Positions 1 through 12,765 of a stretch of 64,000 nucleotides of DNA are shown here, piece after piece; positions within the stretch are counted from its first letter, which is position 1, and the number at the start of each line of letters is the position of its first letter. The stretch is taken from contig NW_023365729.1 of NCBI RefSeq assembly GCF_000003815.2, positions 84,327 to 148,326 on the forward strand. The letters are read 5' to 3'. Source of the stretch: Branchiostoma floridae. Lineage: Eukaryota; Chordata; Leptocardii; Amphioxiformes; Branchiostomatidae. The position numbers were made by a program, and so were the translations under genes. The notes below the pieces were generated by a model that was not told where the DNA came from, made no database searches, and was given only the letters and a program-made list of their open reading frames with translations.

Positions 1-181
1 CTCGGGGGTGTTTTATATGTATGAGGGGTTCATATATTGCATGTTGTAAATGAGAAAATTCCTAAGTCCTTCCAGCGGGTGTTACATTGAAATACTACGT
101 CCAATCTCCAGACAATTAAAAGTGTTGACGATTTTGTGAAGAAGAAAGCAGGGATCAGTACTGGGCTGGACGCAGACCGAG

Positions 182-3100
182 ATGGCGTATACTCCGTTAC
201 AGCGGTCAGCAAAAACCGGAGCACCTGCAGGTGCGGCTGCCCCACCGAGCTATTCAAGGATATGGAATCGACCCCTGCCGCCAGTCCCTACCGAGGATCT
301 GCTCCCAAGGGCTGCAGAAATGCACGAGCGAGATCACGGAAATGGAGAACAGGTCGCGTCGTCTCCACAAGAAGATTTCGTCGAAATCTTAGACTGCCAG
401 AATCCGGGGGGAGCTCGCCTTCCCTCCGTGAAGTTCACGAGGGCATCGCCTCCTCTCACCCGACAGGTACCGAGGGCGCTGTCTCATCACTCCGGACAGG
501 CACCGAGGGTACCGCCTCATCACTCTGGGCAGTCACCGAGGGTACCGCCTGATCGCTCTGGACAGGCTTCAGGGGTACCGCCTCATCACTCCGGACATGC
601 ACCGACCCGCTCCGGACAGGCGCCGGGGGCACCGCCTCATGGCTCCGGACAGGCACCACATCATCACTCCGGACGGGCACCGACCCATCGCCCCGGACAG
701 GCACCGACCCATCGCTCCGAACTAAGCTCCGAACAGACACCGGAGGTACCAACCCATCGCTCCGGACAGGCACCGACCCATCGCTCCGAACAGACACCGG
801 AGCTACCGCCTCATCGCCCCGGACAGGCACCGACCCATCGCTCCGGACAGGCACCGGGGGGTCCGGATGATCACAATCAGTCACCAGGGGCACATGGGTA
901 CCACAACCTTCAGAAGCAAGACAAGAAGCACGTACAATCGAATCCGATGTATGGCGGAGATCTGCCATCAGGTCAGTTGGAAAATTATGACATGGTAGAT
1001 AGATTACATTGTTCACCATTCTTCGTTAACGGGGACAATTGGGTTAATATTGTCAGAAAATTAAAGCTCTCCAAAATACGCTTAACCAGTAATATATATA
1101 ATATGAAGTCATCATATCTATGGTTGACTACTACCGTTTGTCCTATTTTGAGTGGCGCTAACAGATTTCATTTTTTAGAAGAAAATTGCGACGTTTTTTC
1201 CGCGATAACATAACGTTAGGGATCAGTCACATGAGTGCGAATAAAGTCCTTATGAGTTGCATATTGCCATTCTTTTGTTCTTTTATTGTGTAGACTTGCT
1301 AATGGTTATCGAACTGAAAAAGAACAACCCTTTTGTGCCTAAAATTGACCTCAACAAAAAAGTGAAAATACTTAACAAACAAAAAATGTATTTTTGTGCA
1401 GCCTAGTTATTGAAGTTAAAAAAACTTTTTTCATTTGCAAACTTTATCTAAATCCGATATTTGCGGAATAGGGAACTCATACGGAATTGAATGTACGCAC
1501 TCGTATTCACACGTGCCTATATGTTCAAGTGCGTATGAGGTGCGTATGGAAGTCTTAGCCTCTGCCAGACTCCACAGGTTGTTGGAAAAATAGTTGGACT
1601 GATATGGACAGATAACATGCCAAACGAGTTAGCTAGGTCGCAAACCATACTCCTCGGTCAGCTAACTCGTTTCGGGCTACTTCTGGCATGTTATCTGTCT
1701 ATATTTGTCCAATTAGTATATATTTTCCAACGACTTTTGAGCCTAGTAGAGGCTAAGAACTCCACACGGACCTCATACGGACTTGAATATAAACGCACGT
1801 GTGAACCCGGCTTTAGGTTGTCATTATGATGAATACAATCTGAGCGATCAGACCTCAGCATTTAATCTCTACTATACAGACAAATACTTATCTGGTGGTG
1901 TTTCTATTGCTTCTTATGACTTGAAGGGCAAGGTTATTTCTCCAAAAGGCAGCATATAAGGCGCGCTATATTTTACCTCTAAAGACACGCTATATTTTAC
2001 CTCTAAAAGTGACAATTGGTGTAATTTGTTGGGTATCTTTTTTCCAAAATTTTCTTAGTTGTGGGCTTGATACGCAAAAGCAGTTACAAACCCACAAAAC
2101 CGTGAAAATATTATCGGAAAGTGTCTTTTCGTGGGATAATAATGCTCAACAGTTGTTCGATAACGTGATTTAGTAACTTGACCGATAACGTAAACAAGCG
2201 AACATAGTAACGTAGTAAAAAAAAAAGTTGGAGACATGACATGATATGCTAGACAACTTCATCCACCGGTGTCAAGCCAAATTTCTGCCCCGCCATATTT
2301 TTGCTCCTTGAGGTAGGGGCGCGACTAATTTCCGTCTCGTAAACAGTCGTCGCCTTTTGCATATACAAAACAATGTATTTTCATACACTAGTATATTACG
2401 CTCTGTCACTTGAAGCGTATTAGAACGCTCTTTCTTCTTTCACAGTGCTGTATCTTGGTGTAGTTGATCATTTGTGGTTAAGGTTGATAGGGATGGGTAC
2501 GTACCGGTACAGTGTACGGGACCTGAAAAAAACAACAGACAGAGGACCGGATGTTGGACCGATTAGAAAATGATTTACCGGAAGACATTCACATGTTTTA
2601 GGCCTTACACGTCTAAGAAAATAACGATAGCGAAGTAGAGGAGAATTGATAGTCATTTGTAGTTTCTAAAGTCAAGCTTTGTCTAAAACAGTGTAGTACA
2701 AGAAAATAGTATTTAAAACCAGTGGACGTTTGACATACTCCATCAAACATAGTCCTTTGTAGCGAAATAGACCATAATTTTAATATCGCCCATTCAGACG
2801 TTTTACATCAATTAGGACCAGGTTCATATCCGGACCTGGACCTGATCCTATGGACCTGGACCGTACCTGGACCTGAATTTTCTGTACTGGTACCCACCCT
2901 AGCATTGACAAATTCATCATAATGAAGACGAAAAACGAAAAATCATCATGCAAATTTCATGAAGCAAACACGGCTCATAAAAACAACGACCAAAAAAATC
3001 AAGCCTGTGATTTTCTTAATCCAATGGGCCTTGCTGACGAAATGGAGTGCTTTCCTTCGAATTCAAAGTGCGTACACCCAGAGTATTGGTGTTTACGGAC

Positions 3101-6100
3101 AACACTATATTTTTATTCAGATATTTACATGCTTCTACATCCAATCAGTGCACACGATATATCGTTTTGTTGTCGCGTATTGCAAGCATGCAAGGCGTTT
3201 ACAATTTCACGCTTTTTAATCGCATACTTACAGACACAGTTCTTTTAACCACGTTTACATGGATTTTGCATGGAAAATGAACAACGTATAAAATGCTTGC
3301 GAAGGGAAGTTATTCGAAACCTATACAGTATAGTGATAGAGCGAATTGCGTACGGTTTAATCACATATTTTCCCTTTTTTGCTTGAAGTTACTGTGTTGT
3401 CAAGCAAGGATGAAGAAAATGTACATGCAGTATCGGTCATCTGTCAGTAGAAATTGGAAATCTCATTCAAAATTTCATCTGAAATGCCTCCGTGTGCGAT
3501 AGAATAAGATTTCATACAACCCTCCCTCCCCACGATACTTACAGAACAATCCCGCAGTCCGCCATTTTGAAATATTTACGTCAAGGATACACACCATATT
3601 ATTAACTATAAATATACTAAAAGTATACCTTTTAAACTATACAATGAAAATGCGCCCTACGTCTTTAGGCACTTACAAACACGTTGGCTTGATCTCTCGT
3701 AACATATCTATTAACCACAAATATACCTTAGAAAGCTTTTCAAAAAAGCCAAATAAAGTAAAACATTATTAAACATAAATCATGCAAATCAGGGCGTAAT
3801 TTTATGATTTATTAGGACATTCTGCAACAGCTTTTTTTAATAAGACAAGACGTCCGTACTTTGAACAACGTGTACTTTAACTTATTACAGTAGAGAAGGT
3901 GATCAACTGAAATGAATTACAAACAGGACCTTTATGTTCATTGAGAAAAATCAATACTATAGGACGTAATTCGGATACCTATATTTTTCAATGGTAGATT
4001 AAGACCCGCTTTTCATACATGCAAAGTAGTTAATGAAATTTGGCGAAAGTATGGGGTAGTAAAACTCTAGCTTTAATCTAAGAAGCACAGTCTTAGACCG
4101 AGTACCTGTGATGGTCTAGATCCTTGTCATGTGAGCCCTGGTAGCCATACATGTATGCCATTAGTCACTGGAAACGTTAGTTTTCTATAACAACTTCTGT
4201 CAATCAGCAGGCGGCCCCGGCCAAGTTCGACATCCACCGGATGGGGCAGGACAACCGGACCAGACGGTGCCGGGCCCGCCCGCACACGTGCAAAGGGATG
4301 ATGGGGAGGCTGTCCCCAAGACCCCAGCAAGAAGCACCGTTGGGGCCCAACCCGCGACGGCCTCCACACACGTGTACGATAACGAAAGACCAACAGTCGG
4401 ACAGCCTCCGGACGGCGGCGGTCTAAGCGCGCGGGCTCCCCCACTTTTCCCGAGACCAGGAGCAAGAACCACCGACGGGGCCCAACCTGCGGCGGCCGCC
4501 ACACACGTGTACGATAACGAAAGACCAACAGTCGGACAGCCTCCGGACGGCGGCGGTCTAAGCGCGCGGGCTCCCCCCATTATCCCGAGACCAGGAGGAA
4601 GAACCACCGACGGTGGGGCCCAACCTGTGGCAGCCTCCACACACGTGTACGATAATGAAAAACCGACAGTCGGACAGCCTCCGGACCGCGGCGGTCTAAG
4701 CGCGCGGCCTCCCCCACTTTTCCCGAGACCAGGAGCAAGAACCACCGACGGGGCCCAACCTGCGGCGGCCGCCACACACATCTACGAGAATGATGACACG
4801 TTCGGACAGTGTCTCGGGCCACCTCTGAACCGGGACGCTCTCGGCGCACCACCTGTCCCCTCTACTCCGAGGCCAGGAAGAAGAACCACCGACGGGGCCC
4901 AACCTGTGGCGGCCGCCACACACCTGTACGAGGATGGTGACGCGTTCGGACAGCGTCTTGGACCACCTCTGAACCGGGACGCTCTCGCCGCACCGCCCGT
5001 CCCCTCTACTCCGAGGCCCGCGAGGAGGAACGATCAGATGGGCAGCCCGAATCAGCCTCCAGGTAGACTACTACAATATATGTTTATGTCCCGCCCTGAA
5101 GTGTGTATGACGACTTAAGGCCTACTCGGTTCCTTTGGTTACCTCCTAATCAACTTCGCTTTGCTCGGTCATCATATACACCAAGGAAAAGGCGGGACAT
5201 AAACGTTATCACCATTTGGCCTGTTAACCCTGACACCGCTCTAGACAACACTGGACTTTTCTTTGCAAAACTTTTGCAACTAACGCTGCATACCTTCTCC
5301 CCCTCATAGACGCCGCTAGAGAAAGACGTTCAATCTGGGAACAAGTATGTCAAGGCCGAGGAACCGCCATCATCATTCTAGCGTCCGTCGTCATGGTAAC
5401 GCTGATGCTCTCAGTACTGGTACATGTACTTCTGGTGCACACCACATCCCTGCCGTCGCACCCTGACTCTGTGAGTTGACATCTTTGAACATCTTACGAA
5501 ATATTTCTTGTATGAAAGATTATTCACGCCCAGGAAATTCTTTCTTGGCATAGTTTACGGTAATTCTTGTCGTACCCGCTAGAATTTCATACCGTAAATA
5601 CAATTTAGATAGATAAATACATACTGTGTATCTTTGCTGTACAGATTACTAAGACAGGACTTTCAAGAGACTATACGCACTTTGTCTGTGCAAATTCCAC
5701 CATTGGTACTGGAAAAATTATTGGGTGCAGCAAAAATTTATAACGGGTACGGTAAGAGTTACTGGGTACGGTAAGAGTTACTGGGTACGGCAAGAAAGGA
5801 GTTCGTAAGAGTGTGTTTTGACAAAACGGGGCATAGTTTGTGAATGTATTATGTGACCTTCTGAATCCAAGCTTGGGTAAGATCGTAAACTAAAACAGAA
5901 CATTGAAAGTTTCTAAAGAGTTTTAAAGAGTCATCTCAAAGTAGTCGGAGGAAGAAGGCATCTGAAAAAGTTGTCCGTCAAAAGAAATGGTAAAGTACAA
6001 GAAAATCAAGGTTGAGGACTTTTAGGGTCTTCTAAAACTGCATGTTTGCACAATTAACAGTATCCATATGTCTGTTTGTAGCCTACAACAGACACTGGAG

Positions 6101-8916
6101 GAACCAACACCACTGGTGGTACTGCCTGGAAAAGTTCCCATGTGCTGAAGACTGTGGCGTCGGCTGACGTCATCATGGTCAGTACCTGTCTCAGTACATA
6201 GACCTTTGTCAGGAGTTGCTTACAGACTGTGGAATGCTTATACAGCTGTATAGCTTTTGTCTAGGAAATTTACGCATATCAAAATTAGTCAGGTTGTAAA
6301 ATATCATTTAACAACGTTTGAATGTTTTCTCCAGCCGCCTTAAACAACCAGAGTCCCTGACAGACCTCTTTATTCTATACCAGACTGACTATCCTACCAG
6401 AGGAGTTGGTTAGCCGTGCAGCCAACATGAACCTAAGCGCGGAATAACTCCTCTGGCCATTTTTTTCGATTTCTACGATTCCCATATCCCTGTAAGAATG
6501 TCTGGTGGAGGCTAGACCTCTTGGTGTATTGGAAGAAGTGTAGAAATTGCATGCCAAAATAGGGGCACTGTTTTGATACTAATAGAGGGCTTAGTCGATC
6601 ATTGCATAACCTGGAATCCAGTCTAGTTGTGGCACGACCTACCGTAGTTAGTGTAGGCTCTCTACGGGGCCAGTGCAGCTCTCAACCGCCAGTGTAATCA
6701 TTCACACCTGGTAGCATTTTCCCGGTAGGCCTTTGCCCACCCCCACCGTGCAAAACTCCTACCAGGTGTGAAAGATTACCCCGGCGGTGGAAAGACCCTC
6801 CTGTCCCGAAGGTAGCCTTGCCAATCCACGGTAGACAGGATTCCAGGTTAATCATTGACCTTGCAGTACAGGTACCGGTGTCTTTATCTTTGTTGTTTGC
6901 TAATGGCAACCCTATGGTCAGCTGACTCCTCTGGTCACTTTTTTTCACCAACTAACTCAGAGTCTGAAACAAAGTTGTAAGGTTCATAATTTGAGACGTA
7001 CATATAATAACCGTTACACAGATCAACCCCGTCCCCGGCCGCAGTTCTCCTGAAGCTGTCACTGCCCACGTGGAGACAGCAGCACCTGAAGAAGCCTCCA
7101 GGCCACTTTCCGTGGACACTAAAGGTGTGTCATTACTCACTGATCTTGGCATGTGCGAGGGCTGCTCATGTTAGATTTCCGTTGGTTCACTTATGATTAT
7201 TGCTCGATGTAGGTTAGACATTCAGGTAATAAGATATGCCGAAAAAGCAGTTACTCAAGCAAGTTGATATGATTTTGGAAACGTCAGATAGTGACACTGA
7301 CGAAAGATTGTGGATACTATCTGAAACGTCAGAAATTCCACATCTACTGTAATACATATCTCTGTACGTCTACGTCATATGACTGTTCAGGTTTTTGTTG
7401 CTAGCTGGAAAGGTGGGCTGGGGGGGGGGGGGGTGACAGAGGAGCCAGTAGATTATCGAAGTGAGTTCGTCAAAGTTTTTCGAAGACTAATTTTCAAGCA
7501 ACTGTTAATAAAGAGGGATGAATCTTGGCAAATGTATTACTCTTTCAATAACTATAGCTAATACCTGTGTCAACTGTTCCTTCCTCGTCTAGGTCTACTA
7601 ATGGTCTATGAAAAACATTGAATAAACCCTGATGACTGCTCTGAACTCACCATCCCTAGCCGAGTTCAGGATTGAAAATGACTGGTCAAATTTCAGTCTC
7701 CTATACGAATAGAAGATGCAAAAAATGAATACATGTCTAAGAGTGCCAGACAAAATATCCATTGAGCCACCATCATATAATGCGCTTGATTGTTCAACTT
7801 CAATGACATTTTTAAGACTGACAAAATGTAAATTTGAGGTCAATTTGACGTACTGTCAGGCTGCATCATGCTTCACGTGACAACCCACTCAAGTCCACAA
7901 GCTGGTAAACACTTCTGATCAGATTAAAACATTTCCAGTGCATGTATCGTCCCTTCTGTTACTGATACTAGAGAGACATTAAACGATTAGAATGTTCGAG
8001 GAATGACTATTGTAAAGACTGATCTCGCCCTCATAAAATGAATTTGTGATTGAATAACTGACCTTCCTTTTCTTGTATTGCTGTAGAAGCACATCCCATC
8101 ACCTTTGGTGGGGAGTCGGGGGATGGAAGCCTGAGCTACGCATGCGGAGTTGCAGTTTCCTCCGACAACAAAATCTGGGTGGCTGATCAGAACAAAGCTC
8201 GCCTCCAAGTCTACAACATGGAAGGTGCCTACCTGTACCAGTTCCCACGAGGTGCACCGGGGCTAGGGTACCCATCAAAGAAACCATATGGTGTGTCCAT
8301 CGACAGGGATGGTCATCTGTGGGTCTTGATGTTAGGGTATCCTGCCAGCCCTGACTCCGTGGTGCAGGTCAGCAGAGATGGCCATCTGAAGGCCAACTTT
8401 GACCTGCCTGACACTGTACCCAGTCAGAGTTACACGGGAATGGCAGTGGACCTGCGTAATAACCGCATTTTGGTCACATGGTCTGACGGTATGAAAGGTG
8501 GCATGCAGGCCTTCAACCCGGATGGGAAACTCCTGTGGTCGGATGTCGGCCGGGCCTGGATGAAGGCGCCCAAGTACGTCGCCGTCGACCGGGAAGGCAA
8601 CAGCTTTGTCTCGGACTATAGCACTCACGTCATCTACAAGTATGACGACACCGGACGGTACGTGTCCAAGTTCGGAGGACCGGGACTGAGCGGTGCCAAG
8701 CTGAATCGTCCTCAGGGCATCTGTGTGGACAGTCAGTCCGGTCACATCGTGGTGGTGGATTCGAAAAATCCGCGCGTGGTGGTGTACACGAGCCGGGGCG
8801 CGTATGTCCGCCACATCGCTCTCCGTATTGCGCACCCAACAGGGGTGGCAGTAGGGCCGAGTGGAGAGTTGGTTGTGACAAACAAAAACACCATCGTTGT
8901 CTTAGCCCGCTATTGA
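182..8916 (+). CDS. NHL-propeller type II membrane protein, copy A (6 exons)
   Basis: Coding exons join(182..971, 4208..5062, 5310..5470, 6082..6177, 7022..7124, 8087..8916), 2,835 nt, 944 aa. All introns are GT-AG with phases 1,1,0,0,1, the same as in copies B and C. Cytoplasmic tail: PPSY at 21-24, the SH3-type ligand RPLPPVP at 30-36, a His/Pro/Ser/Gln-rich array to about residue 235, NPMY at 254-257, then five repeats of about 47 residues carrying THVYDNE-like tyrosines. A single hydrophobic helix lies at about 567-592 with no signal peptide before it, so type II topology is inferred. The stalk has one N-glycosylation sequon (NTT). Residues 670-944 form six NHL-like blades. The ATG at 182 was chosen because it is conserved in all three copies. 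The ligand and cellular role are unknown. NHL repeats are best known from intracellular TRIM proteins and from secreted or membrane enzymes; the receptor-like reading is inference. Confidence 0.85.
456..971 (+). repeat. In-frame 24/33-bp coding repeat array, copy A exon 1
   Basis: About 14 degenerate units of 8 or 11 residues (type HHSGQAPRVPP or HRSGQAPT). Unit lengths are multiples of three, so array length can change without breaking the frame. By hand count the arrays hold about 14 units in A, 19 in B and 8 in C. The antisense strand is also open across the array; I treat that as a composition effect. Confidence 0.85.
1214..1820. mobile_element. Foldback MITE in intron 1 of copy A
   Basis: Long inverted arms: 1,214-1,260 and 1,490-1,655 pair with 1,660-1,820. 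Examples are the left AGATAACATGCC against the right GGCATGTTATCT, and the left CACACGTGC against the right GCACGTGTG. The same element sits at the orthologous place in copy B (15,571-16,204). Copy C keeps only an end-to-end remnant (34,662-34,888). No coding capacity. Confidence 0.6.
2488..2901. mobile_element. hAT-like nonautonomous element, intron 1 of copy A
   Basis: The ends are inverted: left TAGGGATGGGTAC, right GTACCCACCCTA. The interior holds several GGACCTGG motifs. TAGGG-type ends resemble hAT MITEs, but I could not identify an 8-bp target duplication. Present in copy B (16,852-17,274), missing from copy C. Confidence 0.45.
4330..5062 (+). repeat. In-frame ~141-bp tyrosine-motif repeats, copy A exon 2
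   Basis: Five units of about 47 residues. Each has a T-H-[VIL]-Y-[DE]-[ND] tyrosine core, then a G-Q-x-P or G-Q-x-L-G-P-P segment and a PRPGxRTTDG linker. Three units carry YDNE, one YEND and one YEDG. YxN is the Grb2-type SH2 consensus; phosphorylation is inferred, not shown. B has five units and C has three. Confidence 0.85.
5747..5808. repeat. Short tandem repeat, about 21-bp unit
   Basis: Three imperfect units of the type GGGTACGGTAAGAGTTACT lie in intron 3 of copy A. Copies B and C have only one or two diverged units here. Confidence 0.55.
6684..6795. repeat. Hairpin-forming inverted repeat in intron 4
   Basis: The left arm (CCGCCAGTGTAATCATTCACACC) is inverted at 6,765-6,795 with a few mismatches; I give the pairing by position because the arm is longer than about 20 bases. 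It is also present in copy B (21,558-21,680) and deleted from copy C. Probably a MITE relic. Confidence 0.5.
8087..8916 (+). CDS. Copy A terminal exon: six-bladed NHL-type propeller
   Basis: The acceptor at 8,085-8,086 opens a phase-1 exon that runs to a TGA at 8,914-8,916. The 275 residues contain six blade-like units that each begin with a G-V/M/I-x-V-D/S type strand ([42 protein letters not shown]) and continue with D/N-x-x-x-V and an aromatic-rich outer strand. This fits NHL or 6-bladed propeller folds. Copy A differs from B and C at several exposed-looking positions (for example KKPYG against KEPRD, STHVI against GTHSI, and the C-terminal IVVLARY against IFVFARY), so it is the divergent ectodomain of the three. 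Confidence 0.85.
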
Positions 8917-9895
8917 TAATGCTGTTGAAAGTGATGCTTCAACGCCAGAAACAAGTGCTCTGTTTCTTCGCATTTCTTCGCACCCCCCGCCCCCCCTGAT
9001 AACCCACAAATGCACTCCAGATAAATTACCGTAAGGTGTAACATACTGTTTCGCAAACGTTACGATTGGACAAACTTCTAAGCAATTGATGTTTACAAAT
9101 ATTGGACTGGTATTTGTAAGTATGTTCGAATCCAAAATTAATTTTGGACACCCAATTTGACATCAAGTTTACTAGGCCACAGTTAAATTACACAGCAACA
9201 AATTCTGATCATTTCACAAACAACGGCTGGACAAACTTCAAAGCGATTTGTGTTGGAATCATCTTGAAAATGTTTTTTACAATGTGTTTCTGGCCTAATC
9301 TAGTCAGCCAGTAAAACTCCCCATTGATGTTCGCTTTCTTCTAGCCAAAAATTATTACCTTTGATCCCCAACAATCATCCCATTGAAACATATGCTTTGA
9401 AATTTAAAAACACTGCCCTCAATAAAGAAAGTGACGTTCAGAAATTTAGGCATCTTGAAAAGGCATATGCATCTTTTTTAAACTAACACATGCTTCTACT
9501 GTTGAGCACCTCTTTGAGTATGGCTTTATGGCTTTACCGTAGCTGCCAAGTACCAGAGACCATCTTTACCACCCCACCGCCCGTATTCTTTTTTCAGGGT
9601 TTTCAGGGTATCAGCTTGGTTGGAAATGTTCCTGGCTTGTATTTCTGGCTTCCTGGATGGTGATGCTGGGCTTTCGTATCACCAGGTGACCTCAATTGCA
9701 TTGCTGATCTAGACAAAACTTTTCAGTATGAATTACCTAATACTGTCAGCTTGGACATGGTACTCGCCTCGTCTAAGTGCCCGCAGATACTCCCCGGGCC
9801 CTTTTGACGTCAGTTAGTTTCAACTTGGTACTACGTGGTACCATTTACTTCTCGCCCGAGCTGCATTCTGTTTTATGAGGAGTTTTTAACTGAAA

Positions 9896-10272
9896 AAGGG
9901 GGTAAATGTTGTTCAAGGAATTTAGACACGGTGCTCGCTTTGTCCGAGTTTCTGGGTTCGAATCCATACCAGACCCCAATGTTATGCCCTTGGGAAAGCG
10001 GCACTTAACACCTACATGTATTTCCCAAATTTGCTTGGGTGAAAATGAGCACCTAGCTTCGGTTAGGGACCTCCTCTCGGATCGGAGGTAAAGCCATGAG
10101 GTCCCGTGTTTGAGGAGAGCCACACCTCGGGCACGTTGAAGAACCCACCACACTTGTTGAAAAAAATGTCCATCTGAGTGTGAGTGGATCAAACCTGACA
10201 GTACCCACTGTACTAAACTGGTGTGTTACACATGGACGGTTTACCGGTCATGCAAAACAAACAAAAAAAAAC
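9896..10272 (+). mobile_element. tRNA-derived SINE-like element, unit A
   Basis: A good pol III B box (GGTTCGAATCC at about 9,955) is followed about 300 bp later by an A-rich tail (AAAACAAACAAAAAAAAAC). No convincing A box was found. The related copy in unit C is at 43,255-43,630. The copy in unit B is split by another element. The tRNA origin rests on the B box alone. Confidence 0.5.
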
Positions 10273-10598
10273 TGAAATTCTTTACTGCGCTCCTGAAACC
10301 TAGCTTGGATCTTGTTTCTGTACGTTGTATGTCTGATAGTAAATCAGACATAATATAGTGTGGCCTGAATGCGGGCCAACTAATACATGATGTAATATGT
10401 ACCAAGACATTTTGTTTGATGTAATTTTTCATATAATTCAACTCTAAAAACAGGTGTCATGTTTGTAGCATCACATATACTATTCTTTCAAAGTCATATT
10501 ATTATATTGGCAACTTGACATTAAGTTTCTAGACCTATTCTCTTAAAAATAATATTCTCTTAAAAATTGAAATAATTTTGCTTGTGATTTATATTTAT

Positions 10599-10622
10599 GA
10601 TTGATTGATTGATTGATTGATT
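10599..10622. repeat. (GATT)n microsatellite
   Basis: Six GATT units. The array is of similar length in unit B (26,031-26,054) and shorter in unit C (about 43,961-43,974). Confidence 0.8.
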
Positions 10623-12679
10623 AATATAGCCTTTGTAACTTTTTCTTCTCCCAGCTTTGGACCAAAACGTTACCTATAGTTCCATTAATCATCCAATTGA
10701 CATGCATACTTAAGATTTTAATAATGTTCCATCAGAAATATGATTGATCTTAAGAAAGAAATTCTTTAAAATGTATTTTGAAAATGATGTATTAGTGTGC
10801 GAATATGTGCGTATCGATACGTTGCCTTAACAACAAATAGGGGAACTAGATCATTAGCAACTACATGTACTGTATTGGAACCCATTCTTAAGAATATATA
10901 TCAATGATCAAGGAGGATAACCTCCTTGGGATGCTCTGTCCTGTTTATACAGGTGTTAGATTATGTTTGTTGATCTGTGATGTAAGCAACATATACTTTA
11001 AGTTTTCCTTTAAACCTAAAAAAATATGCGTAATTTTTATTAGAAACACCGAGATCCTAAGATCTGAGTTCTACTTTATTTCTGCATTGGTGTAAAGGGA
11101 GGGACGAGTAAGTGAACAGTATTCAAAATATGATACTTTTTTAACCTCCTTGTACCTGAAGTCTTTGTCCCCACATGCAAGCTGGTTTTCTATGGCTAAG
11201 GTTTGTTTTGATAGAAAAAGTGGAAGGTCAGCTACAGTCAAGAGATTGGCGAGTGTCCCAATGGTCAGTCTAGCCAGTGAGAAAGAAGTTAGGGGTTAAT
11301 TACAGGGCAAATTATAGCGAAACTTTGGGTCAGATTTGAAAAATGCACATGCTTTTGTCCTTCCGTGCAGAGAAAAATTACCTTTCTGACCAAAATTGCA
11401 CAAGGAGATATTAGTCAATGGGATCTACTGTATTCAATTCAATTACTGGTTCCTCCCTATTTTATTATTAGGATTTATCTGTTTGTAATATTTCAGTTTA
11501 TATCAGTGCGTAGCGTCGTGTCATTGTCGAAACTCAGTATTTATATAATTCTAATAGAATAATTTTAGGTTGGTTTCTATACGCCGGGCGCCAATATTCA
11601 TGAAGGCAGAGGAGGCTGATTTTTCACAATCATCCTATGTTTTTATTTCAAAACCAAACTGCTCAAATCTCCTGTATCCTGTCCTTTATGAAAGACAAGT
11701 GTTATTTCAGCATTGAAGTAACAGTTTGTATAACCTCACCTCACCTCACCACCACTCTAGAAGTGAATTTTCAAAACAACATGGAGAGCTTGCCGCTTTG
11801 CTTTTCAAACGTGCAGACAATCAAATATCTCCCTCCTCGAACGATATGAATATTGAATATTTAAAACCAGGGATCAAAGGTTTGTCAAGCGCGCAATCTG
11901 TGGCTTGCTCTCCGTCAATTTCCTGTGTGGTGTTTTTTCCTAATTCCAGTTACTTTATGTAGTCTCTCATGTTAGGCAGATGATATTTAAGAGCTTTTGT
12001 AAACGCCTTAAAATCTTCGTCAGTGAAGCTATAAGCCTAGAGAGAAAACGTCTTGTATCGCATTAATAGTACAAATAAAGCTCAAATTAGCACCATCTAT
12101 GTTTCTTGTGGGTCTCGTCTTTACAAATTACAAAATCATAGATAACCTTGTGATAACCTACATCGACGTACACAATCATAGAGTTTGAAAGAGTCATCCT
12201 TTTGCAGAATGCGAGTTTATCATTTCCTCATCTTTTAAAGTTTACATTATCCTTGAATGGTGGTGTTTACCTAACTTACAGGTCACAAGTGTGTAATTCT
12301 CATTCATTACCACTGAAAATTATGGCAAGTTTGTACTAATTTAAAAAAAATCTCTATGTCCTTATTTACGTACCTTATATGAAAAATGTTCCTCCAACCC
12401 AAAATCACGTATGCTACTTATCTGTCATTCATATAATGGACTACCCTGGAACTGAATAGGTTGCAACCTATACAAATCAGAACGTAATTTTCATACGTGT
12501 GAGGACAGTTTATGGTTCCAGTGTTGTCCATTGCTTTTGTGGATCTGTCACTTAGCTATCCATTTGCCACGAATCCTGAAAATCCATTATCATATAGCCA
12601 GGTGCCGCGGACCAATCAGAAGGCCCCGTTCCACGTTGGTTATGACGCCGTAACACAAAGATTTAGGCCAGGCAGGTGG

Positions 12680-12765
12680 GTATCGCTCCTCTGATTGGTC
12701 AGAATGAATCGACACCGGCACCGGTGCCGGTGTCGATTCATTTTGACCAATCAAAAGTAGCGATA
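12680..12765. repeat. Near-perfect 86-bp palindrome
   Basis: The palindrome is centred at 12,722/12,723. The innermost 24 bases (12,711-12,734) are perfectly self-complementary and GC-rich. The arms extend outward with about four mismatches to TATCGCT on the left and its complement on the right. There is no loop, so it could extrude a cruciform. Confidence 0.8.

Noticed and set aside
4200-4781. Antisense frames over exon 2 repeats
   Set aside because: By-product of the in-frame 141-bp repeats; no splice or start support.
7418-7432. Poly-G run (and poly-C at about 24,001-24,018)
   Set aside because: Homopolymers outside coding exons; no feature, and length is error-prone.
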